From assembly GCA_020724265.1 (NCBI GenBank), contig DYHH01000001.1:68674-132673 (forward strand): 64,000 bases of DNA, given 5' to 3'. Positions 34,912 through 43,344 of the stretch are shown here, piece after piece. Origin of the DNA: Melioribacter roseus. GTDB taxonomy: Bacteria > Bacteroidota > Ignavibacteria > Ignavibacteriales > Melioribacteraceae. Made by a program: the position numbers and the translations under genes. Each line of letters opens with the position of its first letter. Position 1 is the first letter of the stretch. The notes beneath the pieces are model-generated. The model ran no database searches and was not told the DNA's origin. It worked only from the letters and a program-made list of their open reading frames with translations.

Positions 34912-35766
34912 ATGAAAATTCAAAATGTTGCTGTAATTGGAGCAGGAACTATGGGTAATGGAATAGCCCATGTTTTTGCTCAAAATGGCTTCAATGTTCA
35001 ACTGGTGGATATTAAGGAAGAATTTATTGAAAGAGGATTAGCAAATATTTCCAAAAATCTTGATCGTCAAATTAAAAAAGAAATAATAACAGAAAATGAC
35101 AAAAATCAAATATTAGATCGAATTAAAAAAGTTGTTAACTTTGAAGGAATTGACCCGAATACAGATTTTATTATTGAAGCAATAATTGAGAATAAGGATG
35201 CTAAACTTAATCTTTTTAAGACATTAGAAAATATAATTAAGAAAGATTCTATCTTTTCGACAAATACTTCTTCAATATCAATTACAGAGTTATCAACAGT
35301 TTGCAGACCTGAAAACTTCATCGGAATGCATTTTATGAACCCTGTTCCGGTTATGAAACTTGTGGAAATAATACGGGGTTATTCGACAAGTGATCAAACA
35401 TATTTAATTGTGAAAGAATTATCGGAGCAGCTTGGAAAAACTCCGGTTGAAGTACATGATTTCCCGGGTTTTATTTCTAATCGAGTTCTTATGCCGATGA
35501 TAAATGAAGCAATTTTTGCTCTATATGAAGGTGTAGCAAGTACAGAAGCTATAGATACTGTTATGAAATTAGGCATGAATCACCCAATGGGACCTCTAAC
35601 CTTAGCTGATTTTATTGGTTTAGATGTATGTTTGGCAATTATGGATGTACTTTACACCGGTTATAATGATTCCAAATATCGTCCATGTCCATTATTAAAG
35701 AAAATGGTAGCGGCTAATAAGTTAGGCAGAAAAACTGGAGAGGGTTTCTATAAATATGATAATTAA
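34912..35766 (+). CDS. hbd: 3-hydroxybutyryl-CoA dehydrogenase
   Basis: A 284-residue enzyme: NAD-binding Rossmann start VAVIGAGTMGNGIAHVFAQNG, catalytic His in GMHFMNPVPVMKLVEI, and SNRVLMPMINEAIFAL in the C-terminal domain. Single-domain length matches clostridial Hbd, not the fused FadB. It interconverts acetoacetyl-CoA and 3-hydroxybutyryl-CoA. The upstream thiolase supports this. The start has GGGGAG twelve bases upstream. Confidence 0.92.
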   Translation: MKIQNVAVIGAGTMGNGIAHVFAQNGFNVQLVDIKEEFIERGLANISKNLDRQIKKEIITENDKNQILDRIKKVVNFEGIDPNTDFIIEAIIENKDAKLNLFKTLENIIKKDSIFSTNTSSISITELSTVCRPENFIGMHFMNPVPVMKLVEIIRGYSTSDQTYLIVKELSEQLGKTPVEVHDFPGFISNRVLMPMINEAIFALYEGVASTEAIDTVMKLGMNHPMGPLTLADFIGLDVCLAIMDVLYTGYNDSKYRPCPLLKKMVAANKLGRKTGEGFYKYDN

Positions 35767-35775
35767 GACCAAAGA

Positions 35776-37869
35776 ATGAAGAAAGAGAAAAATTATTCCA
35801 AATATTTTAGATTGCTTCAATTTCGTAAATTCATGAGAAGTTTTCAGAGATTTTTCTCAAAGTTCAATCTACCTGAATACACTACATTCAGTGTGTTTGC
35901 AATTGTAATTGGTGTAGTTGTAGGAATTTCAGCAGTTATATTTCATCATTCAATCGAATTTATGAATGAACTTTTCTTTGAAAAAACGGTTGAGGACTTT
36001 TTCTTTCTAGGTGCGGCTACGGTAATATTGTTGCCTGCTTTTGGTATGTTAATTCAGAGTTTTCTAATTAAGCTTGCTCCGGAAATATCTAAAAAAAGGG
36101 GAGTACCGGAAGTAATAAAAGCTGTTGCACTACGCGGAGGTTTTATTTCTTTTAGAACTACTCTTTTTCATTTCTTTGCCCCCGTAATTAGTATCGGAAC
36201 AGGAAATACTCTTGGACCAGAAGGACCTGCTGCTCAGTTAGGTGGGGGAGTTGCCAGTAAGATTTCTAATATTTTTGGAATGACCGATACGAAACGCAGA
36301 ATGTTTACAGCTGCCGGATCTGGTGCAGCAATATCGGCAATATTTAATACTCCTTTAGGAGGAATATTTTTTGCATTAGAAATTATATTACTGAATGATT
36401 TCCATGCTCCCACGTTTTCTGCCTTAATTTTGGCTTCAGTAACTGCAAGTGCTATTTCCAGAATTTTCATTGGTGACACTTCCGTTTTTATTTTTGAATA
36501 CCCAATAGTTGGTTCTGTAGGTGAATTTTATCTGTTTATAATACTTGGGATAATCGCTGGTATTATATCAATACTTTTTATAAAGTACTCTAACTTGTTA
36601 AATAAATTAGTTAAGAAGCTTTTAGCTAAATCAATTCCTCAATGGTTATTAATGATTTCAGCCGGATTACTTGTTGGTATCTCAGGTTACTTTTTTGATG
36701 ATATATTTGGTATTGGTTATTCAGGAATTAATAGAATTTTATCTGATTATCATTCTGCAAATGTTGTTCTCGTTTTATTTGTCTTGAAGTTTCTTTTAGT
36801 CCCAATTGTTATAAATTCAGGAGGATTTGGCGGAATTTTTGCACCATCATTATTTATGGGAGCAAGTTTAGGATATTTTTTTACTTATTTTTCAAATACA
36901 TTCTTTGGACTAAATTTAGATTACACAACTTTTACTCTCGTAGGAATGGGGGCAGTATTAGGTGGTATTAACAGTATACCAATCTCTGCAATTTTGATAA
37001 TTTTTGAAATGACCCAAGATTATTCATTTATTCTTCCACTTATGTTAGCCGTTGTAATTACAACAACATTGGTACAGCTCGTCCTAAAAGGTTCTATACA
37101 TATTCGTCAATTGGAGCAAGAAGGTTTTAATATTTCGTCAGGTAGAGAAACCAATATAATGAAATCAATGTCAGTTGAAGAAGCAATGTTCAATGAAATT
37201 ATGACCATCCCGGAAAATACTCCGTTGCCGAAGTTAATTTCTATGTTTTTGGATAATAATACCAGTACATGCTACACTGTTGACACAAGAGGGAAATTGA
37301 CAGGTATAATCACAGAAAATGAGTTGAGACCAATCATTTCAGAATATGAAAACTTAAAGCATATTATGGTGGCAAAGGATTTATCAAATCCGAATATTAT
37401 TACAGTTGCTCCGACAATGGATTTAGATGCTGTTATGAGTTTGTTCAGTAAAGAAAATCGAGATGAATTCCCGGTTGTTTCTGATTCCGATCCTGAAAAA
37501 TTGATCGGTGTTATTTCTCGACAAGATGTTATTGATGCATATAATAAAGAAAGTTTCAAGATGAATTTGGCGGATGGTTTGTCGCAAGAATTAAAATCAA
37601 TCAGCTTACATAAGAAGTCAACCGTATCAGATGGATTTTCTATTATTGAAAAACAAGCTCCGGAAAACTTCGTCGGCAAGACATTAGCACAACTTAGATT
37701 AAGAAATCAATATGGATTAGAGGTACTAATGATTAAGAAAAAAGCTTCTGATTTATTCGGCGAAGAGGTTAAGACAGAAATTAAAATTCCGGACGCAAAT
37801 TATAAAATTGATGATGGTGATCTATTGGTGATATTCGGAAGTGATGAAAAATTAAAGTTGTTGGAATAA
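35776..37869 (+). CDS. ClC-family chloride channel/antiporter with CBS pair and TrkA-C-like tail
   Basis: A 697-residue protein: ClC membrane domain (about 30-450) with the selectivity motif GNTLGPEGPAAQLG, including the gating Glu, GSGAAISAIFNTPLGGIFFALE and GGFGGIFAPSLFMGA. Two CBS domains (about 470-600) follow, then a C-terminal segment (about 620-697) resembling a TrkA-C/RCK-C domain ending DGDLLVIFGSDEKL. Soluble CBS domains bind adenine nucleotides and RCK-C domains bind small ligands (c-di-AMP in some potassium systems), so gating by a nucleotide is plausible. Nine bases follow hbd. Confidence 0.88.
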   Translation: MKKEKNYSKYFRLLQFRKFMRSFQRFFSKFNLPEYTTFSVFAIVIGVVVGISAVIFHHSIEFMNELFFEKTVEDFFFLGAATVILLPAFGMLIQSFLIKLAPEISKKRGVPEVIKAVALRGGFISFRTTLFHFFAPVISIGTGNTLGPEGPAAQLGGGVASKISNIFGMTDTKRRMFTAAGSGAAISAIFNTPLGGIFFALEIILLNDFHAPTFSALILASVTASAISRIFIGDTSVFIFEYPIVGSVGEFYLFIILGIIAGIISILFIKYSNLLNKLVKKLLAKSIPQWLLMISAGLLVGISGYFFDDIFGIGYSGINRILSDYHSANVVLVLFVLKFLLVPIVINSGGFGGIFAPSLFMGASLGYFFTYFSNTFFGLNLDYTTFTLVGMGAVLGGINSIPISAILIIFEMTQDYSFILPLMLAVVITTTLVQLVLKGSIHIRQLEQEGFNISSGRETNIMKSMSVEEAMFNEIMTIPENTPLPKLISMFLDNNTSTCYTVDTRGKLTGIITENELRPIISEYENLKHIMVAKDLSNPNIITVAPTMDLDAVMSLFSKENRDEFPVVSDSDPEKLIGVISRQDVIDAYNKESFKMNLADGLSQELKSISLHKKSTVSDGFSIIEKQAPENFVGKTLAQLRLRNQYGLEVLMIKKKASDLFGEEVKTEIKIPDANYKIDDGDLLVIFGSDEKLKLLE

Positions 37870-37956
37870 ACAATTGATAAATTATAAACGAATTATAAAA
37901 AGAATAAACAGAAATCACATAATGTATATTATGTAAACTTACTTATACTCTTTTTA

Positions 37957-38178
37957 TTACAACAAACCGGTGAATTTCAAATAAATGAAAACAAGGATTA
38001 CTAATAATACTAAATAATAAATTGGTGACTTAATACGCATTTTTTGACGTGACCGAGAATTTCGGAATCCTAATTTTTGTTTTCTTCTTTCGAGTTTTTT
38101 TAACTCTTCATCTTTATCAGGGTCATAAAAGCGTGGCGTATAATCAAAAATTTTATGGTTTGGTCTTCTAAAAAACAT
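37957..38178 (-). CDS. Unknown small basic membrane protein
   Basis: A 73-residue protein not recognised: a charged N-terminal part of about 48 residues (many Lys/Arg and Asp/Glu, KKLERRKQKLGFRNSRSRQK) and a single C-terminal membrane helix (IYYLVLLVILVFIYLKF). It begins one base after the lipid kinase gene stop and is the last gene of the pgsA-ftsY-kinase operon, facing the ClC gene end to end. A C-tail-anchored topology is likely. It has no visible enzymatic motif. Confidence 0.6.
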   Translation of the reverse strand: MFFRRPNHKIFDYTPRFYDPDKDEELKKLERRKQKLGFRNSRSRQKMRIKSPIYYLVLLVILVFIYLKFTGLL

Positions 38179-38179
38179 T

Positions 38180-39100
38180 TTATTTACTTTGTATTGTTTT
38201 TAACTTCTTATCCGTTAAGAAAATATTAAACTCAACTGCCTCTTGAGAACCAATTTCTCCATCCAAATGAACATAATACGGTTCTTTTAATTTTATTTGA
38301 ATTTCTCTGGATAGAAAAAATTTTGCTTTCTTAACCTTTTGTAATTTATTTACTAGTGCATAAGGTAAATTTTTTATAACATCAAATCGTGATCCCGAAT
38401 CAACACTTGTTATATTCAAAATATCGTCTGTTGGGTCGGCATCGGGATTAAGAAAAAATCCTCCACCTGATGTTTTTCCATTCCCAATTGTCAACAAAAG
38501 AAACTTACCAAATATATCTTCACTATCTAATTTTATATTAACATCTAAGTTTTTAATAGATTTCAGTGCACGTATTACTGCAAGAATATAGGACATGATT
38601 CCGGATAATTTTTTTTCAAACTGGTTTAGGTAAGCAACATATGCATCGAAACCAATCCCAACAGCATTTATAAACCTGCGATTAATAATAGTTTCATTCT
38701 GTTCTTTAATTCTGCAATCTCCAACATCCAACTCAACAATAGAGTGATTTATTTGATTAAATAATATTTCAAAGTAATTCGAATTTTTATTGGGATATAT
38801 ATAACGAGCAACATCATTGCCGGAACCAAAAGGAAGAACTCCAAATTTTGCTTCAGAGGATAAATTAAATCCATTTACTACTTCATTAACCGTCCCATCC
38901 CCTCCTACTGCAATAACTGCGTAATACTTATTGTTTCGAGTTAAATGCTTGGAAATCTCAATAGCGTGACCGGGTCTTTTTGTAATGTAAGTCTCAGCTT
39001 TAATTCTAAAACGTGCGGCATTAGATTCGATAAGATCGTGAATATCGAGTTTCTTAACTTTACCGGCAACCGGATTTACTATGAATGCATACGGTTTCAA
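38180..39100 (-). CDS. Diacylglycerol/sphingosine kinase-like lipid kinase (YegS/DgkB family)
   Basis: A 306-residue soluble lipid kinase. FIVNPVAGK starts the fold, VGGDGTVNEVVNGF gives the nucleotide-binding GGDGT motif, and FGVLPFGSGNDVARY follows. It phosphorylates diacylglycerol or related lipids with ATP. Situated 14 bases after ftsY and in an operon with pgsA, it suits phospholipid turnover. Confidence 0.88.
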   Translation of the reverse strand: MKPYAFIVNPVAGKVKKLDIHDLIESNAARFRIKAETYITKRPGHAIEISKHLTRNNKYYAVIAVGGDGTVNEVVNGFNLSSEAKFGVLPFGSGNDVARYIYPNKNSNYFEILFNQINHSIVELDVGDCRIKEQNETIINRRFINAVGIGFDAYVAYLNQFEKKLSGIMSYILAVIRALKSIKNLDVNIKLDSEDIFGKFLLLTIGNGKTSGGGFFLNPDADPTDDILNITSVDSGSRFDVIKNLPYALVNKLQKVKKAKFFLSREIQIKLKEPYYVHLDGEIGSQEAVEFNIFLTDKKLKTIQSK

Positions 39101-39114
39101 AAAATTAATTCATT

Positions 39115-40056
39115 TCACTTGTTAAATAAAGCATTAATAAAATTTTTCGGATCGAAATTTTGGAGATCGTCAATTCCTTCGCCAACGCCAACATATTTTA
39201 CCGGGATATCAAGTTCTTTAGTTATTTGAAAAATAATTCCTCCTTTTGCCGTGCCGTCTAACTTTGTAATTATCAACCCGGTTATATCAGTATACTTTGC
39301 AAATTCCTTGGTTTGAATTATAGCATTCTGCCCTGTGTTTCCATCAATTACCAAGTAAGTTTCATTTGGTGCATATTCTAATACTTTTGCAAGGACTTTT
39401 CTGATTTTTTTCAGTTCTTCCATTAAATTATTTTTTGTATGTAACCTTCCAGCGGTATCAATGAGAACAACATCAGCGTTTTCTTTTTTTGCTTGAAGTA
39501 AAGTTTCATAAGCAACCGAACTAGGATCGGATCCGGAATGTTTGGAAATAACTTCAACTCCGGCGCGTTTAGCCCAAATATCAAGCTGTTCATTAGCTGC
39601 AGCACGAAATGTATCACCTGAACCAATTAATACTTTTAAGCCGGACTTTTTGAAATTATTGGCAAGTTTACCTATAGTAGTCGTTTTTCCTGCACCGTTT
39701 ACTCCAACTATTAAAATCACAAACGGTTTGTAATTTTCAATTTTGTTTAAATTATCCTCGGAAGTTTGCCTGAGAGTTAAAATCTCTTCAAGAGTCGATT
39801 TTAGTGTATCAATTACAGTTTCTTTACCCCTATCAGTATTTGAACGAAGATTTTGTCTAACTCGGTCAATAATTTCAATAGAAGTATCCACACCTATATC
39901 ACACGAAATTAAGATTTCTTCTAATTCATCGAGTGTTGTATCATCTAATTTTGCCTTACCGGTTAAAGTTTCATTAATCCCGGTAAATAAACGTTCCTTG
40001 GTTTTCTTTAAACCGTCGGTAAGTTTTTCGAAGTTTATATTCTTAAAGAAGTTCAT
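39115..40056 (-). CDS. ftsY: Signal recognition particle receptor FtsY
   Basis: A 313-residue SRP GTPase: an N domain (about 1-95), then the G domain with P-loop [33 protein letters not shown] and [10 protein letters not shown]. It lacks the acidic A domain of E. coli FtsY, as in many lineages, and probably contacts the membrane through its N-terminal helix ([18 protein letters not shown]). It docks ribosome-SRP complexes at the inner membrane. It overlaps pgsA by 14 bases. Confidence 0.96.
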   Translation of the reverse strand: MNFFKNINFEKLTDGLKKTKERLFTGINETLTGKAKLDDTTLDELEEILISCDIGVDTSIEIIDRVRQNLRSNTDRGKETVIDTLKSTLEEILTLRQTSEDNLNKIENYKPFVILIVGVNGAGKTTTIGKLANNFKKSGLKVLIGSGDTFRAAANEQLDIWAKRAGVEVISKHSGSDPSSVAYETLLQAKKENADVVLIDTAGRLHTKNNLMEELKKIRKVLAKVLEYAPNETYLVIDGNTGQNAIIQTKEFAKYTDITGLIITKLDGTAKGGIIFQITKELDIPVKYVGVGEGIDDLQNFDPKNFINALFNK

Positions 40057-40615
40057 TTTTCTTAAATCTTAATGCTTCTATAGAACGTATAATATATCCA
40101 ATTAACGATAGAATGCTCATAAATAAAATAAGAATATTGTACAGGTTGAATAAGGTTGGATAATCCTTTAATCCCACAACTAAAAGAACCAAATACAAAC
40201 CAAGTATGAATACAGTAATTTTACCCAAAAGATTTGATGGGAGCACTCTTCCAATTTTGTTGCTTATAATTAATCCACCGAAAAAAATTAACAAATCGCG
40301 GGAAATAATAACTACTAAAATATAAAGAGGAATAAATCCTTTGAAGAAAAGAGTTAAAGTTATAACACCAACAGCTATTTTATCTGCAATAGGATCAATT
40401 ATTTTACCGAATTCTGTTACTTGATCATATTTTCTTGCAAAATATCCATCAAGATAGTCTGTTAATGCAGCAAGAATCATTAAAAATAATGCAAAAAATC
40501 TATGAAAATCACTTTGCTCCATGTTTTGAAGAAAATAATAAATTGGAGCAGACAACAAGATTCGAGAAAAACTTAAGTGATTGGAAATTGTATGTATCTT
40601 ATCTATTTTTATCAT
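40043..40615 (-). CDS. pgsA: CDP-diacylglycerol-glycerol-3-phosphate 3-phosphatidyltransferase
   Basis: A 190-residue CDP-alcohol phosphatidyltransferase with the full signature DG-x2-AR-x8-G-x3-D-x3-D (from DGYFARKY to IIDPIADKI, about residues 54-77) and five to six membrane helices. It most likely makes phosphatidylglycerol phosphate; other CDP-alcohol substrates are possible. First gene of the leftward run pgsA-ftsY-lipid kinase-small membrane protein. Confidence 0.88.
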   Translation of the reverse strand: MIKIDKIHTISNHLSFSRILLSAPIYYFLQNMEQSDFHRFFALFLMILAALTDYLDGYFARKYDQVTEFGKIIDPIADKIAVGVITLTLFFKGFIPLYILVVIISRDLLIFFGGLIISNKIGRVLPSNLLGKITVFILGLYLVLLVVGLKDYPTLFNLYNILILFMSILSLIGYIIRSIEALRFKKNELL

Positions 40616-40708
40616 AAAGACTATATTATGATTTATCTAAAGTTATATAAACCAGTTAAAGAATAGTTAGTTAAGATTGCTTGCCTAACATATATTATAG
40701 TATATATT

Positions 40709-42178
40709 TTATAATTCATATTGTTCTTTTTGAAAGTATGCGTCAATTGGTATTGGATAATCACCGGAGAAGCAAGCTGTACAAAAAGAATCGGGGGCAT
40801 GATCCACCATTGCTTCCAGCATTTGTTCATGAGTAAGATATGCGAGACTGTCTACCTCTAAATATTTTCTTATTTTCTCAATATCTTCAAATTTGTTTGC
40901 AATTAGTTCACTTTTTGATGGGAAATCCATTCCATAGTGGCAAGGGTGATGGATTGGAGGAGAAGAAATTCTAAAGTGAATTTCTTTTGGATTTGCCTCT
41001 CTAATAAGCTTAACTAACTGTTTGGAAGTAGTACCGCGAACTATTGAATCGTCAATAAGTACAACTGTTCGATTCTCTAAAACACCTTTCACGGTATTAA
41101 ATTTAATGCGAACACCTACTTCCCTATTTGCTTGCCCCGGTGTTATAAAAGTTCTACCGATATAGTGGCTTCTAATCAATCCGATTTCCAGTTTTGAAGG
41201 AATTCCCATTTTAGAAAGTTGATTTTCATAACCAATTGCTGCAGTATTTGAACTATCCGGAACACTCATTACAATAACTTTCTCACCTTTATCATCTTGC
41301 ACTGGATGATGTGTTGCCAAAACTTTACCTAATTTGCGACGCATTTTATCAACGTTGCTCCCGAAAATTTTACTATCCGGTCTGGAAAAATAAATATACT
41401 CGAAGATGCAATGCTTTTTAATTGAATAATCTTCTGTAATCCTGAATGATTTTATTTTGCCTGTTTGAATAACCTCTTCATCAATTACTACTAATTCTCC
41501 GGGTTCAACATCACGAATATATTCTGCTGAAAGAATGTCTAATGCACAAGTTTCGGATGTAATTATATACGAGCCATTTAATTTGCCGATACAAAGTGGA
41601 CGAATTCCATTGGGATCTCGAGCACCAATTAATTTGCTATCGGTTAGTATTGTTAAACTATATGCACCGGAGACTTGTTTTAATGCATCTGCTATTTGTT
41701 CAATTTGATTTTCTAGCCGGCTTCTTGCTATTAAATGTAATATTACCTCAGTATCGCTACTCGTTTGAAAAATCGCACCTTCATTTACAAGCTTTTCTCT
41801 AATTATTCTTGAATTGGTTAAGTTTCCGTTGTGAGAAACAGCAAGATTTCCCATTCTATACTGAACGAAAAAAGGTTGAATATTTTTTACAGAACCGGCT
41901 GATCCGGTAGTTGAATACCTGTTGTGACCAATAGCAGAATTGCCTTTTAAGTTTTCAAATACTTTAGAATCGGAAAATACTTCTGAAACAAGCCCAAGGC
42001 CCTTATGATGATTAACGTGATTTTTACCATCTCCATTATTATCGATTGTAACTATTCCGGCAGCTTCTTGTCCACGATGCTGTAAAGCATGTAACCCGTA
42101 ATATGTATTTACTGCAGCAGCCTGTGAATTAAATATTCCAAAAACACCGCAATTTGAATGAGGTTTATCGACTTGCAA
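40709..42178 (-). CDS. purF: Amidophosphoribosyltransferase (purine synthesis, Fe-S type)
   Basis: A 489-residue PurF. A short propeptide MQVDKPHSN is removed so that Cys10 (CGVFGIF) becomes the glutaminase nucleophile. The phosphoribosyl site is VVLIDDSIVRGTTSKQLVKL. Cysteines in KKHCIFEYIYFSRPDS, HPCHYGMD and SFCTACFSGDYP match the four ligands of the [4Fe-4S] cluster of the Bacillus-type enzyme. It catalyses the first committed step of purine synthesis. It is not clustered with other pur genes here. Confidence 0.95.
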   Translation of the reverse strand: MQVDKPHSNCGVFGIFNSQAAAVNTYYGLHALQHRGQEAAGIVTIDNNGDGKNHVNHHKGLGLVSEVFSDSKVFENLKGNSAIGHNRYSTTGSAGSVKNIQPFFVQYRMGNLAVSHNGNLTNSRIIREKLVNEGAIFQTSSDTEVILHLIARSRLENQIEQIADALKQVSGAYSLTILTDSKLIGARDPNGIRPLCIGKLNGSYIITSETCALDILSAEYIRDVEPGELVVIDEEVIQTGKIKSFRITEDYSIKKHCIFEYIYFSRPDSKIFGSNVDKMRRKLGKVLATHHPVQDDKGEKVIVMSVPDSSNTAAIGYENQLSKMGIPSKLEIGLIRSHYIGRTFITPGQANREVGVRIKFNTVKGVLENRTVVLIDDSIVRGTTSKQLVKLIREANPKEIHFRISSPPIHHPCHYGMDFPSKSELIANKFEDIEKIRKYLEVDSLAYLTHEQMLEAMVDHAPDSFCTACFSGDYPIPIDAYFQKEQYEL

Positions 42179-42239
42179 ATTATTTATTCTCTCGAATTTA
42201 ATTAAACTACTGATTCTAAAAAAAATCTGAATTAATGGA

Positions 42240-42270
42240 CTAAAATAAAGAATATAGATTCTCTATACAA
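42240..42270 (-). promoter_or_regulatory. Possible Bacteroidota-type promoter for purF
   Basis: On the minus strand TTG (42270-42268), a 20-base spacer, then TATTTTAG (42247-42240), one mismatch from TAnnTTTG. The start would be near 42234, giving a leader of about 55 bases. An inverted repeat AGAAT/ATTCT falls within the spacer. No guanine-type riboswitch core was recognised. Confidence 0.33.
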
Positions 42271-42339
42271 TCACTAATTGTGTATGGCAAAGAAATTTTC
42301 CAAAAGTAATAAGAAGATTCCAATGCAAAATGGCTCAAT

Positions 42340-42774
42340 TCAAATATTTTTGGAAGAATTAAAATATTTATCAATCGAATATTTACCCGCACCAATAATA
42401 ATAATGATAATACTCCCTATTAACATAGACCAATCAGTACGGGCGGCATGCGCCATTTCCCAAAACCCTTCATTAATAAGAATCGGAAGTTTGGTTGTTG
42501 ATAGAGCAACAAGCATAATAATAATTAATGGTATTGCTGCAAGTCGAGTATACAAACCGAATAAAATCAAAAATCCGCTTATCACTTCAAAAGAAGCAAC
42601 AAAGTAACCAAAGAATTCCGGGACTGGTATTCCAATTTTGATGAACCTCCCTACTCCTCTAACTTCGGGATAGAGAAATTTTTGAATACCTTCGGAAATG
42701 AAAACCGAACCAACCAAAATTCTAATCAGTAATGATGCAATATCAAATTTGTTTTTATGAATATATGAAACCAT
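42340..42774 (-). CDS. DoxX-family membrane protein
   Basis: A 144-residue protein with four hydrophobic helices. LLIRILVGSVFISEGIQKFLYPE and the central FVASFEVISGFLILFGLYTRLAAIPL match DoxX/DoxD-like proteins, linked to quinone or thiosulfate oxidation in archaea but mostly uncharacterised in bacteria. It stands alone upstream of purF with a 160-base gap and divergent from the VOC gene. Confidence 0.85.
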   Translation of the reverse strand: MVSYIHKNKFDIASLLIRILVGSVFISEGIQKFLYPEVRGVGRFIKIGIPVPEFFGYFVASFEVISGFLILFGLYTRLAAIPLIIIMLVALSTTKLPILINEGFWEMAHAARTDWSMLIGSIIIIIIGAGKYSIDKYFNSSKNI

Positions 42775-42920
42775 TTTTTCCCTCTATAATTATTTTATTT
42801 CTGATTAAGAAAAATATTATCTTCACCGATTCAAAAAAGGAGCAAATATCTAACTTGCTGCCTATTGGAAAGATAACAAGATAAATTAATTATAATAAAT
42901 AATTTTCAAATGGAGTCATT

Positions 42921-43298
42921 ATGACAAAAACTGTTCCATTGTTTGAAGGTATAGATACAATCATCATTCGAGTGAAAAAGATTGAAAAATCTAAATTATG
43001 GTACAAGGATAAACTTGAGTTTAAAACTATTTGGGAAGATATAAAATTGAAATTAGTCGTCCTTGATACCGGTGGTAAAACGAGTTTAACTATTTGGCAG
43101 ACTGATAAAGAAATTATTGTAGACAAAGAAACATCTGCATATCCGATCTTCGGTGTCAAAGATGCTAATCTAATAAAAGAAAAACTAACAATTAATGAAG
43201 TGAAAGTTGATAATATTATTACTGATGATCATACAAAATATTTCAGATTTTATGATCCGGATGGTAATATTTTTGAGGTATGTGAGGTTGTAGAATAA
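42921..43298 (+). CDS. VOC (glyoxalase/bleomycin resistance)-superfamily protein
   Basis: A 125-residue single VOC unit: two beta-alpha-beta-beta-beta modules, VKKIEKSKLWYKDKLEFKTIWED in the first and FRFYDPDGNIFEVCEV at the end, with the C-terminal metal-ligand Glu. Substrate not known; family members act as glyoxalases, dioxygenases or drug-binding proteins. ATGGAGTC before the ATG supplies the ribosome site. It converges with the large histidine kinase gene. Confidence 0.85.
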   Translation: MTKTVPLFEGIDTIIIRVKKIEKSKLWYKDKLEFKTIWEDIKLKLVVLDTGGKTSLTIWQTDKEIIVDKETSAYPIFGVKDANLIKEKLTINEVKVDNIITDDHTKYFRFYDPDGNIFEVCEVVE

Positions 43299-43344
43299 TA
43301 CTTTTTAAAAAATTCTAAATAAAGTAGTTCTTATTAAAATTAAA

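Noticed and set aside
37917-37934. Perfect ACATAAT-GTAT-ATTATGT hairpin between the convergent ClC and small membrane protein genes
   Set aside because: All A/T pairs except one C-G type position at each end and no T-run directly after it; too weak to call a terminator.
42278-42607. Rightward ORF of 109 codons upstream of the VOC gene
   Set aside because: It lies antisense inside the DoxX gene, has no ribosome site, and its translation has no family pattern; DoxX on the other strand is clear.
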